In this document: in pieces, positions 53,259 to 62,687 of the stretch | Position numbering within the stretch: the first letter of the stretch is position 1 | Layout of the letters: each line of letters begins with the position of its first letter | NCBI RefSeq assembly: GCF_009601505.1 | Contig: NZ_WITC01000126.1 | Span: 45,530 to 109,529, forward strand | Direction of reading: 5' to 3' | DNA length: 64,000 nucleotides | Origin: Sinorhizobium terangae | GTDB taxonomy: Bacteria; Pseudomonadota; Alphaproteobacteria; Rhizobiales; Rhizobiaceae | Translations under genes and position numbers: made by a program | The notes under the pieces: generated by a model | Seen by the model: the letters and a program-made list of their open reading frames with translations, nothing else | What the model was told of the DNA's origin: nothing | Database searches by the model: none

Positions 53259-54515
53259 ATGGCAAGAAGAGCGTTAATCCTGGTTGGAGGCCACCGGCGT
53301 ATTGGTCTGCAATACGTGAACGCTGCCCAGCGTCTTGGTCTCTGTCCAATTACCCTGTCGGCTGATCCAACTCAGTACGACTATCTTGCGGCGGAAGGCA
53401 TTGAGGCAATCCGGGTTGACACAGACAATCTCGATGCGCTGATCCGCGAATGTTCCCGGCTACGCGCGACCTATGACATCGGCGGCATTACGAGCGCCGA
53501 GGAGACGGTCTATGCGACAGCTGGCAAGCTCTGCCGGCATTTCAACCTGCCGGGACCGAACCCCGAATCGATTGAACGATGCTGCGACAAATTCGCTCAA
53601 CGTCAGCTCCTCGCGAAGGCCGGCGTTCCAATACCTGCTTATCGCTTGGCAGCGAATGCGACGGACGTAGGAAGCTCGGCTGCGGAAATCGGCCTGCCGG
53701 TGATTGTTAAGCCAACTGTCGGCCGCGGCGGCATGGGTGTCCGATTGTGCCGCAACCTCGATGAGGTGGCCGAACATGCGGCCTATCTGTTGGGCGGCAA
53801 GCACATATGGCGATCTTCGCCGAGGATCCTAGTTGAAGAATTCGCGCAAGGCCCCGAGTTTGCCGCTCACATAATGGGAAATGAGGTCATTGGGATTGAA
53901 GCCGGTGACTCAGGTCCTGGACCGCATTTCGTCTTTCGTGAATTCACCTATCCCGCCCCGCTGACCGATGACGAGCACGAGCGTATCGCCGACGTTTCGC
54001 TGAGCTGTTTGCAAGCTCTCGGCCTTGGCTGGGGGCCAGCGTGCATTGAATTCCGGTGGACGAAGCGTGGCCCAGTCGTCATTGAAGTCAATCCGCGTCT
54101 TGCGAGCGGGACCTGCCCTCAATTGGTTCACCTAGCTTATGGTGTCGATCTCATCACCGAGCACATCAAGCTTGTCATCGGCGACGAACAGAATTTGCGC
54201 AGAAGGCATTCGCATACTGCAGCCGCGCGGTTCCTACTTCCTGATCGCGATGGCACCCTCGATTGGATCGATGGCGACAGGCAGGCGGCTGCCGTATCAG
54301 GTGTCGCCGAGGTCAAATTGTATTTTGAACCCAAGACGCCGATCATCAGGCAAGGCGATTATCGAGATTTGATCGGACATGTCATCGCCTCTTCACCCAA
54401 CCTTGCTCAGACCGAGGCGATACTTCGGCGTGCCGTCGACTTAATCAATTGGTCGATCACACCATTTCCGACCCTTGGCGAACAGGTACACTCTGCATCC
54501 CCTCACGAACATTGA
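53259..54515 (+). CDS. ATP-grasp carboxylate-amine ligase
   Basis: A 418-residue ATP-grasp protein of the PurK/carbamoyl-phosphate-synthase-like class. The N-terminal Rossmann-like part starts RALILVGGHRRIGLQYVNAA; ATP loops are VIVKPTVGRGGMGVRL and ILVEEFAQGPEFAAHIMG; metal ligands are in CIEFRWTKRGPVVIEVNPRL followed by ASG. GGAGG precedes ATG 53259. Such enzymes build amide bonds in small peptides and antibiotics. It is the second ATP-grasp ligase of the neighbourhood and follows the methyltransferase on the same strand. Confidence 0.8.
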   Translation: MARRALILVGGHRRIGLQYVNAAQRLGLCPITLSADPTQYDYLAAEGIEAIRVDTDNLDALIRECSRLRATYDIGGITSAEETVYATAGKLCRHFNLPGPNPESIERCCDKFAQRQLLAKAGVPIPAYRLAANATDVGSSAAEIGLPVIVKPTVGRGGMGVRLCRNLDEVAEHAAYLLGGKHIWRSSPRILVEEFAQGPEFAAHIMGNEVIGIEAGDSGPGPHFVFREFTYPAPLTDDEHERIADVSLSCLQALGLGWGPACIEFRWTKRGPVVIEVNPRLASGTCPQLVHLAYGVDLITEHIKLVIGDEQNLRRRHSHTAAARFLLPDRDGTLDWIDGDRQAAAVSGVAEVKLYFEPKTPIIRQGDYRDLIGHVIASSPNLAQTEAILRRAVDLINWSITPFPTLGEQVHSASPHEH

Positions 54516-54649
54516 CAATCGAGAGCAGGAGAGAGACGGGGTTTCTAACGGGATCGTCAGCCGGACAGGATCAAGCGTAAGCGGTTAGCCTACGCGCTTA
54601 CGATCAAGCCGCCCGTCCGCAAGCAGTTGAGGATCATCTTACTGCGCGC

Positions 54650-54747
54650 GGTTACATTCTGCGGGCGTGGCAGGCTATGGTCTTCCCACCACGCTGCGGA
54701 TGACGGTCGGAACCGAAGAAGCCATCGCGGCTGTCATTTTCCCATAA
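54650..54747 (+). pseudogene. hisC C-terminal remnant
   Basis: GYILRA in one frame continues, after a shift, as VAGYGLPTTLRMTVGTEE and AIAAVIFP followed by TAA at 54745. This is the end of a histidinol-phosphate aminotransferase-like protein. The rest of the gene is absent. A complete hisC-like gene lies at 56.8-57.9 kb on the other strand. Confidence 0.6.
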
Positions 54748-54870
54748 AGCGGAGTCTGGGCCCGACACGGCGACATCAATCTGCATTACGGCAGCGAGCC
54801 GGGCACGAAACTCTACAGCGGCCTCTCCGATCAATATGGCTACTTTAGCATCCTGCCGATCAGACCGACA
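54748..54870 (+). mobile_element. Possible Tn3-family transposase scrap
   Basis: LHYGSEPGTKLYSGLSDQYG with following YFSILPI resembles the G-EPG-x-K-(F/L)Y-(T/S)-x-(I/L)SDQ(Y/F) segment of Tn3-type transposases. It is about 40 codons and lies against the tniQ-like remnant. Confidence 0.35.
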
Positions 54871-54963
54871 GAGAGGGAGCCGTCGAGGGCGGCCGCGACG
54901 CATCACCGACGAGATGGATGAGAGCTGGGAGCCGGAGTTCGATGCCGAGGCGACATTCGCGTA

Positions 54964-55330
54964 ATGGAGAACGCGATTCGGCGGTGGTTGCCACTGATTT
55001 ACCGCCCCTATCCTGACGAACTCCTGTCGTCGTGGATCAGCCGGCACGCCACCTTCTATGCGGTCCGGCTACGCGCCATGCTTCGGCACTGCTTGCCGGG
55101 GGTCTCCTCGTTGCGAGCTGCGGATCTTCGTCTGACCGAGGATCAGGAAATCCGCCTCGCCAACATGTTCGCCACCGAGCCGGCCGAAGGATGCAATCTT
55201 GCCATGGACCTTAGCGCCGACGCGGATGCGAGAGTTGCGGTTACTGGTTTCGATCTCGCTCACGGCTACGGCACGAGCTGGCAGCGAAGAAGTCACTTCT
55301 TCACATACCTGACTTCGTCGGGCACCATGG
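54964..55330 (+). pseudogene. TniQ-like transposition-helper remnant
   Basis: The frame opening at ATG 54964 encodes LPLIYRPYPDELLSSWISRH and a following HATFYAV/LRAMLRHCLPG region typical of TniQ N-termini. About 120 residues remain plausible; beyond 55330 the frame runs antisense into the luciferase-like gene, so the C-terminal part is lost. It marks a decayed transposon. Confidence 0.55.
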
Positions 55331-55333
55331 CAG

Positions 55334-56356
55334 TCAGCCAACCATTAATTCAGATTGAATGGTCATTGCGGTGTAGAGCGAAGCATCCAAGGGCAAATCC
55401 CCGAAGGCGACCTGACAAAGGAGATAGTTGGCGCCCGCCTCTTCCAGTTGATCAAGCAGAGCTCGTCGCACAAAAGCCGCCGTTCCAACCACACACAATT
55501 CACTTTCGATTGCTGCATCGAAGGTCAGGGGCAGATTTGGTGGAACTGGAATCGCGTTGAGGTCGTACAGGAATTTGAAACTTTTAAGCCATCGTTCATA
55601 TGCAGGAGCAGCAAGCGAGTAGGCATGAGTTGCAGACTGCCCGACCACAATCATGCGAAGCATGCCGAGAAATGACGCTTGGTTGTTCGCGTCAGTGTTG
55701 TGTCCTTCCTCGGAGTGGAAAGCGTCAGTAATCTTGCGAACAATCGAAGCGGGTCCCACACACGCGATATTTGCGCCGTTTGCAGCGGCCCAGCGCGCGG
55801 ACTCGGATCGGCTGGTGGCGACCCAGATCGGCGGGTGCGGACGTTGATGAGGGCCCAAGGTCAAAGGGACATCGTTTAGCTCAAAATGGTGGCCACTGTA
55901 GGAAAGAGTGCCGCCTGTCATCGCCTCCATTAGGATTTCACTGGCTTCGAGATAACGTCCTTGCACCGCGTCCGCATCAACTCCGAAGTAATTTAGCTCG
56001 ACCGGAAGAGAGCCGCGCCCTATGCCTAACTCGGCCCTGCCGCCGCTCAAATGGTCAAGCATGCAGATCTCCTCAAACGCACGCAGCGGATGACAAAGGC
56101 TAAGCAGCATGACAAGGGGACCAAGACGAAGTTGGCAGGTGCGCTGCGCGACGCTCGACAAGAACAGATTCGGCGAAGGGCCTCTCCCATGCGGCGAACA
56201 ATGGTGCTCCGCTAGGTGGTAAGCATAAAAGCCGAGCCGATCACACGCTTCCGCTAGGCTGAGGCGGTCTGCGTATTGCCGTGCAATGGCGCTACCATCC
56301 TCGTCCAAATGGTCGAATATGCCGAAAGCTAGTTTTGAAGGAAGGGCTTTTCTCAT
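55334..56356 (-). CDS. Luciferase-like (LLM) flavin-dependent monooxygenase
   Basis: A 340-residue bacterial-luciferase-family enzyme. KLAFGIFDHLDEDGSAIARQ, YHLAEHHCSPHGRGPSPNLF, LGPLVMLLSLCHPLRAFEEI and GIGRGSLPVELNYFGVD are classic. It uses reduced FMN and oxygen to hydroxylate or cleave small substrates. The family includes tailoring enzymes in peptide pathways, so membership in the neighbouring biosynthetic cluster is possible; its orientation is opposite and remnants lie between. Start ATG 56356 is used (MRKALPSK). Confidence 0.82.
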   Translation of the reverse strand: MRKALPSKLAFGIFDHLDEDGSAIARQYADRLSLAEACDRLGFYAYHLAEHHCSPHGRGPSPNLFLSSVAQRTCQLRLGPLVMLLSLCHPLRAFEEICMLDHLSGGRAELGIGRGSLPVELNYFGVDADAVQGRYLEASEILMEAMTGGTLSYSGHHFELNDVPLTLGPHQRPHPPIWVATSRSESARWAAANGANIACVGPASIVRKITDAFHSEEGHNTDANNQASFLGMLRMIVVGQSATHAYSLAAPAYERWLKSFKFLYDLNAIPVPPNLPLTFDAAIESELCVVGTAAFVRRALLDQLEEAGANYLLCQVAFGDLPLDASLYTAMTIQSELMVG

Positions 56357-56776
56357 TCTACCGTCTCCGACTTTGTCCCGGGAGCCCCGGAACTTGATCC
56401 AAGCGAAGTCGGACTGGGGGCATTTCTCGGCTGAGCATCACTAGTCACGCTATGTCTGCCGTTGGCCGCCGGCGGAAGCCGGATCGTTGAAGCTGACGAC
56501 ATTACGGGCACCTCCTTTCCACGCTCGGCTATTGCTCAAAAGCTCTTTAGTGTTCCGCGGACCAAACCGCTTTGGCCCAGCGGCCTTGTCCAGGTTGTTG
56601 AGAATCGAGGGACGCGCCGTGCCCCTACGTTACGTGCAAGCGCCTTTGCAGCTCAGTGTTCCCTACGGGGGTGTTTAGGCTGGCCACCACTGTTAGGAGA
56701 TCATTCTTGCAGTCGTCGCTCTCTGTCCTGTTCCCATGGTCCATTCGCAGGCGCAAAAGAGTAGAACCTGAAGCTG
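56357..56776. other. Intergenic stretch, no recognisable gene
   Basis: Short plus-strand frames (for example 56462-56764) lack family features. I see no sigma-54 promoter, nod box or repeat. Confidence 0.45.
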
Positions 56777-57883
56777 CTATACTGCCGATCTTTGAGACGT
56801 CTCAGATCCCAAAATGTCCTCGACAGCTGCTAGAAACGCATCCATTTGTGGTTTTGTCCCGATGCTGACGCGAATGCAGTCTTCGAGACCCTCATCAGGA
56901 AGGACGGCCACCAGTATCTTTTTGCGTTTCAAGCAGGTTTGCCACCAGGCGCCGTCTCGTCCTGCCGGCACACGGACCAGCAAGAAATTCGTATGCGAGG
57001 GCGTTACAGAGAACCCAAGTTGCGACAGCGCGAAATTCACACGCACTCTCTCATACTGAATGTGTCTGTGGTTTTCAGCGTAGGCGGTCTGGTGGGCAAG
57101 GATACTGACGCCAACCGCATGACCGATCACATTCATGTTGAACATGTTCTGGATGTTGCGCAGCCTGCCTATAACCTCAGGATGACCGAGGCCGAAGCCA
57201 ATGCGAATGCCGGCCGCGGCATAGCTCTTCGAAAATGTTCTTAAGAGCAGGAGGTTCGGATAGCGGTCAACGAGACGCAGAGCACTGTCAGGCGCAAAGT
57301 CCACATAGGCTTCATCTACCACGATCAACCGGTCAGATTGTGCTACGAGGCTTTCAATATCCGCAATTGGCACAAACGTTCCGGTCGGGTTGTTGGGATT
57401 GGCCAGCAGAATGAACTTGGCCTCCTTTGCAGGACCGAAAAGCAGTTTGCGTATCGGCAACAAGCAAGTTTCGCCCCATCTGATTTCAAGCAATCGAGCA
57501 CCTTGTAAGAGTGCGAGCTTGTGGTTGTATGCAAAACCAGGGGACAACATTGCGAGAGTGTCACCCGGGTCAAGGAATGCTTTATATATGAGCGAAAGGA
57601 GTTCGGACGATCCGTTACCGGCGATCACCTGATCCCTGGAAAGGTTATAGGACGCCGCTGCTGCGTCCCTCAAGCTGACGTTGTCATCCTCTGGATAAAG
57701 ATACTGCCGTTCGAGAGCGGCAACAGCGCTCTCCAGTACCGGCGCCGGCAATGCGAATGGATTCTCATTTGTGTTTAGTTTGATACACTCGTCATCTGCT
57801 GCCGCATTGGACGGAAGAGAATTCAGCTGTCTGTGCACTTGCGAAAGAGACGAAAGTACGCTTTGCAGTTTTGCATCAGACAT
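56777..57883 (-). CDS. hisC: Histidinol-phosphate aminotransferase-like enzyme
   Basis: Class I/II PLP aminotransferase, 368 residues. IKLNTNENPFALPAPVLESA, GNGSSELLSLIYKAFLDPGD, NPNNPTGTFVP, VVDEAYVDFA and the PLP lysine in RTFSKSYAAAGIRIGFG are all present. Start MSDAKLQSVL at ATG 57883 follows AAAGGGAAA; the frame extends to 57967. No other histidine-biosynthesis genes are near, so it may supply an aromatic or amino-acid transamination step to the cluster at 46-55 kb. Confidence 0.88.
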   Translation of the reverse strand: MSDAKLQSVLSSLSQVHRQLNSLPSNAAADDECIKLNTNENPFALPAPVLESAVAALERQYLYPEDDNVSLRDAAAASYNLSRDQVIAGNGSSELLSLIYKAFLDPGDTLAMLSPGFAYNHKLALLQGARLLEIRWGETCLLPIRKLLFGPAKEAKFILLANPNNPTGTFVPIADIESLVAQSDRLIVVDEAYVDFAPDSALRLVDRYPNLLLLRTFSKSYAAAGIRIGFGLGHPEVIGRLRNIQNMFNMNVIGHAVGVSILAHQTAYAENHRHIQYERVRVNFALSQLGFSVTPSHTNFLLVRVPAGRDGAWWQTCLKRKKILVAVLPDEGLEDCIRVSIGTKPQMDAFLAAVEDILGSETSQRSAV

Positions 57884-58072
57884 AGTTTTTCCCTTTCGGT
57901 CGCGGAGCACAGTCGCTTCGCCTGAAAGGCAAAACGAGTGAATTACCAGTGGCCGCCGTGGCTCCAACTTTATTGGACCGTTCTTTAGTACAGCTATACC
58001 ACGTCCGTAAAATCGTTTGTTTGCATTGCATCTATCGATGCGATGAATAAAAACGACGAGTAGGAATTTCGA

Positions 58073-58583
58073 TTACTCAGGTACTGCGCTCGAAGCCTGC
58101 CGGAGATCTTCTTGAGCGCGCTCGGGCCGAGCCCCTGGAGCTGGGACATATGGCCTCAACGCTGACAACGGTGCACTGGGCGGCACGACCTGGAGGCTGA
58201 CTATGTGGTGAACGCCGTGAAGCGATCCCATGATAGTGCTTAATACGCTGTGGCGACGTGGCGCGTGGCCGACGACGTTCGGCATTGCTTTGCGCCGCCA
58301 CTACACCGCTTTGCGGCAGCTTGTTATCGCAAATTCGCGAGAGTCGTGTGGACGAATTGAATCCGGTTCGGCTCTTTGGATCCTGCTGAGCATTTACACG
58401 ACGCAGAATGAAAAGAGTCTTTCATGATGCTCCTGCCGAGCGGCGGGCGACGCGTCTCCGCGTGGCAAATGCGACTGCGGGTGAGCCGCTTCGGGTTGGC
58501 TGAGCAATGGGAGAGGGTCTTCAAGACCTTCTTCGATCGCGCGTCGTTTTCCAGCTGGGCGATATTCCTCTGTCGCCGAGCAT
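58073..58583. other. Gene-poor stretch with degraded coding traces
   Basis: Overlapping frames on both strands (for example minus 58073-58301 and 58394-58621) have coding-like composition but many interruptions and no recognised family. It is probably relic DNA between hisC and the DUF2867 gene. Confidence 0.4.
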
Positions 58584-59078
58584 TCACCTTCTTCGTGATG
58601 CGGTGTAGCAGGGTCGTTCAACCGCCGTCAGCAAGGACGGGATAATTACCTTATGAAATGGAATGGCGGCGGCAAGATAGAGCCAGCCCATGAGACTCCT
58701 GCGGCGCACAAGGGTGGTCACGCCGACGATCTGGCCATCAGCCGGCCCTTCACCGACATCCACGACCAGGCGAAAAAGCAGGTGGCGGTCATCATAGCCG
58801 AATACCATCTGGCGGTTGTCGCTATGCATTAGGGGAAGGCTGGCGAGCAGATCGGAATGCCTCGTGTCCGCAGTTGCGTTCAGACCGACCAAAGGCGCGA
58901 GCCGGTTTCGAAAACTCAGAAGGCTTCGCGCCCAGTAAGGTGCGCTCTCAAGCGCTCGCCGTGCCGCCTCAGTCGCTGTCATCCGTTCGCCCAAGACGAG
59001 GACTTCGTAGCGATCAGCCCAATCGGCTCCCGGAAGCCAAGCATTCGGCAGTCTTACGGTGGCTATTCGTGGTCTCAT
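58584..59078 (-). CDS. DUF2867-family protein
   Basis: A 164-residue protein with the DUF2867 pattern: LPNAWLPGADWADRYEVLVL, SLLSFRNRLAPLVGL, VFGYDDRHLLFRLVVDV and a C-terminal GWLYLAAAIPFHKVIIPSLL. The domain is often attached to NAD-dependent epimerases; here it stands alone. Function is unknown. Start ATG 59078 lacks a strong ribosome site. The end (AVERPCYTASRRR) looks unconserved. Confidence 0.65.
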   Translation of the reverse strand: MRPRIATVRLPNAWLPGADWADRYEVLVLGERMTATEAARRALESAPYWARSLLSFRNRLAPLVGLNATADTRHSDLLASLPLMHSDNRQMVFGYDDRHLLFRLVVDVGEGPADGQIVGVTTLVRRRSLMGWLYLAAAIPFHKVIIPSLLTAVERPCYTASRRR

Positions 59079-59396
59079 GAGCGCTCACCTTTCGCCCTTT
59101 ACAGCTTCCGCCGATTAAGGCGGTTACCGTGCGTTTGACCAAATACATAATTGCCCAGGAGGGCCGCGCGAGATAGCGGACCGCTTGCCGCAGTTTAGGG
59201 CCAATTTGTCGCAAAGGGCTGACGCCGACAGTGATCATGGTTTGCCGGCCGACCGTTTCAAGGTGCTGTGCCGTTAATGCAGTACGCGGTCATTGATAGC
59301 GGATTGCAGTACGAATCGGACATGCTGAGCCGCGGTGCACCGGTCTGAGCACCGTGGGCTCAAGTCCGCCCTTGCTGAGCGGCGAGGATCTCACGC

Positions 59397-59443
59397 ATCC
59401 ATCGCGCGGATGGATTCCATACAAACAATCGATTTTGTTTGGC
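59397..59443 (+). promoter_or_regulatory. nod box (NodD-binding promoter element)
   Basis: ATCCATCGCGCGGATG followed by GATTCC, AT and CAAACAATCGATTTT reproduces the nod-box order and spacing (ATCC-N8-GATG-N6-AT-x-x-AAACAATC-G-ATTTT). Only the extreme 3' block (GTTTGGC instead of ACCAATC) deviates. It points to the gene at 59540, about 97 bases downstream. Confidence 0.75.
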
Positions 59444-59539
59444 CCGCGGAATGCGGCATAGGCAGCAACTGAGGTGCACGGATCACCGCTCGATCGGATT
59501 TGACGGGCTTGAGACCGCTTCACCATTGGAAGGACTAAG

Positions 59540-59989
59540 ATGAAAAATTTGGTTTACCTGTTGGATCCGGAAACCGCACTCTTTCGAGTTGTTCAGCTTG
59601 TCGGCGCTGTCAGCATTAAGCCGATCAGTGACTTGCTCGGCTGTGAGGTTACTCAAATGGTCCGCTTTGACGAGTCGCATTGGCTATTCGTAGATGAAGA
59701 AGCACTACGGCCTGGTCTAACAGCCTTCACCATTTTCGATGGGTACCCACAGCCTCTTGGCGGGAAAATCGTTCTTTCCGGTAATGACCGGAGCGAGTCA
59801 TATCATTCTCCATCGATAGACATTGGGACTGCCGCTGGACATTTCCAGTGCTGCCGACCCGTGCTTGACCCGGTTTTCAGCGCGCCTGATGATGTGCAGC
59901 CGAAGGGGCTTACACTTGCGGGGGCACTGGTGGATTTGAAAGTACGCATCGAGAGCCGCCCCCCTATGCTGGTGAACGGAAGTGCCTGA
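59540..59989 (+). CDS. Unknown protein (DUF3846-like), nod-box controlled
   Basis: A 149-residue soluble protein. GGAAGGA lies 7 bases before the ATG. IKPISDLLGCEVTQMVRFDE, WLFVDEEALRPG and DGYPQPLGGKIVLSGND resemble DUF3846-type proteins often found on plasmids and phages; I am only moderately sure. There is no signal peptide; two adjacent cysteines occur in GHFQCCRPV. The nod box upstream predicts induction by flavonoids with NodD. It is not one of the known Nod-factor enzymes that I recognise. Confidence 0.6.
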   Translation: MKNLVYLLDPETALFRVVQLVGAVSIKPISDLLGCEVTQMVRFDESHWLFVDEEALRPGLTAFTIFDGYPQPLGGKIVLSGNDRSESYHSPSIDIGTAAGHFQCCRPVLDPVFSAPDDVQPKGLTLAGALVDLKVRIESRPPMLVNGSA

Positions 59990-60219
59990 GACTGCAACTC
60001 CGGAAAACAAGACCCTCAGTATCATTCCGGAGACGTTCGCCCGAAAGCCCGGCAAAACAACAATCAGTCTGAATTGCAGAAAACGAATCATAATCGAGGC
60101 GACAAGTTCCATCTCTTATCGAGTTTACCGGTATGCAGGGAAATCGAGGCGGCGCTTTGCTTTGGACTCATTCGCAGTTCCCTGCACAGGCCGCCGGATG
60201 ACACGGATTGCAGACGAAT

Positions 60220-60730
60220 TCAGTGCTTTATCGACACCCAAGACCCACCGGATTCGTGGCTGTCGGCACAAGCATCAATGAACAGCATGCCTTTAAGCCC
60301 ATCTTCAGCCCCGGAAAGCTCCACGCAACCTTTTGGGAGCGCGTATCCTGCGCGGCAGGCGGCGATTGCCAGCTTCTGCATAGAGGTTTGCCCATGTATC
60401 CACAGCCGCTTCGCCGTGCCCCCGCGGAAGATGTATCAGGCGTTCCGCCTCAGGCAGGATTCCATTGCCGTGGCCACGGAGGAAAATCTGTTCCTGCTCC
60501 CCTAAGGGCACATAACGCAACACCTCGGGCTTTTCCTGATCCCAATCTAGCCCACCCATGTCGCCCCACACACGAATGCGGAGCCGGCAATATTGGCCCG
60601 GCGCTGCCTGCGTCACCCAAAGAATGCCAGGAGCACCATTCTCGAGATGGAAATTGATATAAGCCGTGTCTTCCATCGGTTTCGGAGCTCCACAGTTGTG
60701 AACCTCAGCCCTGACGCTGGCGACCCGACC
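60220..60730 (-). pseudogene. Gfo/Idh/MocA oxidoreductase, C-terminal half
   Basis: From ~60730 the minus strand encodes EDTAYINFHLENGAPGILWV and RLRIRVWGDMGGLDWDQEKP up to DTWANLYAEA. After a frameshift near 60370 it continues as ALPKGCVELSGAEDGLKGML and a normal C-terminus ending at 60220. This is the substrate-binding half of a sugar/inositol-type dehydrogenase. The matching N-terminal half lies immediately to the right on the opposite strand. Confidence 0.65.
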
Positions 60731-60753
60731 GTTCGTACGGTGACTGGAACCAA

Positions 60754-61239
60754 ATGGCAAAAGGAGAAGCCGAGCGCAACGACGGTATAGAAGCAATCGC
60801 AATCGTCACGCCAAACTGGACGCACCATCGGATCGCGGCGGCCTTTCTCAAGGCTGGTATCGACGTTATACTCGACAAACCCATGACCACGACCGCTTCC
60901 GATGCTCGAGAGCTTGTGGAGCTTCAAAGAGCGACGGGCCGCGTCCTCGTCATGACTTACCCATATGCGCATCACGCGATGGTTCGCCAGGCCAAGCACA
61001 TGATCCGAAACGGAGCCATCGGAACCATCCGGCAGGCACACGTGGAATATGCTCAGGAGTGGGCGACAAGTGCAGTTCCCGCTCGCGGCAAGGGTGCTAT
61101 TTGGCGCCAGGATCCCGAGAAGGTCGGCCGTACCTCAACGACCGGCGATACTGGGCTGGATATTGCAATCATCCATTCTGTTGCCGATGCGTGTGCGTTC
61201 TTCGGGTCCGATGATAGAGCTCCCGCGACGACTTCCTAG
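60754..61239 (+). pseudogene. Gfo/Idh/MocA oxidoreductase, N-terminal half, inverted
   Basis: GIEAIAIVTPNWTHHRIAAA, LKAGIDVILDKPM and a VLVMTYPYAHHAMVRQAKHM region are the NAD-domain part of a Gfo/Idh/MocA protein (EKP motif as DKP). The first ~60 residues with the GxGxxG are missing, and homology ends near IIHSVADACAFFG. Its orientation is opposite to the C-terminal half at 60220-60730, so the gene was broken by an inversion with an endpoint at about 60730-60754. Confidence 0.65.
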
Positions 61240-62396
61240 TGATTCGACAACCTCGCCCCAGCGAAGTGCCATTGCCCGACAAGTCCGCCTCTTCCTCCGC
61301 CGACGAATCCCAGTCGCAATCGCCGACCGAGGATTGGATTTCGCAAATCGCATTTCCCGACAGAGGTCATCTAGTTCTCCATAGTGATTCATTCTTCTAC
61401 GAAATCAGCAGCGGCATGCATCTGCCCCATACAGAAAGCCCTCATCACTAGCCTCCACAAGAGTGCCGCTTAGTTTCTGCTTGCTTCCTTGATGCTGCCC
61501 TAGTGTCGCGTCGATCACCTCGGCGGTCCGTTTCGTGTCGTGTTCGCGCCAGGAGGTCGTTTCTTGGTTTGGCCGGTTTGATCGTCATTTTGCTCCTGCT
61601 CAAGTGCTTGCGAGTTTGCAGACTTCGAAGCACGCGCCGTGCCAAAGGATAATATACTCTAGAAACAACAGGATAGCTCTATTCCGCCCATGTCGCATGT
61701 CCGACATCGCCGGAGATCCGACATAGCGCATGTCGAACGCGGTCAAGCTGGGCGGCTGAAAGTCATCGTGGCGACGCCACGATCGAAAGGTTTCGGGGAC
61801 GAGGTTCGGAAGGCATTGCACCGCGCGGCGTGTGGCGAAACAAGGGCATGGAATTGGACGGGGAACATGCCGTCACCGACACTTCTATGTAGGCCCCTCT
61901 CACGCCGGTATGGTCACAGGTGGCGCCCGCGCTGACTATTCAAAGGCGCCGGTCTGCTGCAGTCGTGCGCCCTATTATGCTCGCGCAGGCATATGGGCAA
62001 TTGCGACAGGCGCCGAAGGATTGCTTGGATCTTCGGGCATTTCCTTTCCCACCTGTATTCAGGCCTTGCAGGGACAAAGCAGACTGGCCACTGCTGCGGG
62101 CCATCGCCATTGTTGTCTTCATTCTGACGTACTCATGCCCATTTGCCGGATGACGGATATTCCGATACCTCAACACCTTCCCGGTAAGGCCGGGTCGACG
62201 CGGTTGAACACATGGCGTAATTTATGCAAACGTGAATCGTTCCATGCGGATAGCCAATTTGACCGCTCGTCCTTGATGTTAAAAGACTGCAGCTGGCGTT
62301 TAGCGGGAGGAGCCTTCCGCGATGCGATAGGATGTGCCTGGGCTGAAGTTGCTTTCAGACAGTCCTTGTTCAAGAACAAGCCTGCAGGATCGGACC
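61240..62396. other. Gene-poor stretch
   Basis: Only short overlapping frames are visible. A minus-strand frame around 61450-61580 encodes REHDTKRTAEVIDATLGQHQ and reads as protein-like for about 50 codons, without a recognisable family. No RNA gene, array or intact insertion sequence was seen. Confidence 0.4.
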
Positions 62397-62687
62397 ATGA
62401 GCTCAACGACGGATTTTATTGCAGAGCTGATCAGGGCAGCAAACGGGATAGAGAAACTCACGCACTATGAGATAAGCCGCCTATTAGACCTCTCAATTGA
62501 CACCATCCGCGACATGTGCAGGCAGACTGGCGTCGCAGGAATACACAGTGCCCGGGACGTTCTTATTGATCTCAGGTTATCGTCGGAGCGCGCCCGAGAT
62601 CTGCCTCCGGAACAAGTGAGGGACGCTCTCATCGACGCAGCCGACGTCCTCAGATCATTAAAAATTGTACTGGATCGCAATGAGTGA
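62397..62687 (+). CDS. Hypothetical 96-residue helical protein
   Basis: Starts MSSTTDFIAELIRAANGIEK at ATG 62397; the frame is open back to 62334, but CAGGATCGG just upstream suits the later start weakly. The product is acidic and mostly helical; HYEISRLLDLSIDTIRDMCR resembles a helix-turn-helix, and RARDLPPEQVRDALIDAADV a second helical hairpin. It may be a small DNA-binding protein. No partner genes adjoin it. Confidence 0.5.
   Translation: MSSTTDFIAELIRAANGIEKLTHYEISRLLDLSIDTIRDMCRQTGVAGIHSARDVLIDLRLSSERARDLPPEQVRDALIDAADVLRSLKIVLDRNE

Noticed and set aside
60074..60657. Plus-strand frames of ~145 codons
   Set aside because: They lie opposite the Gfo/Idh/MocA C-terminal remnant and have no protein-like features of their own.
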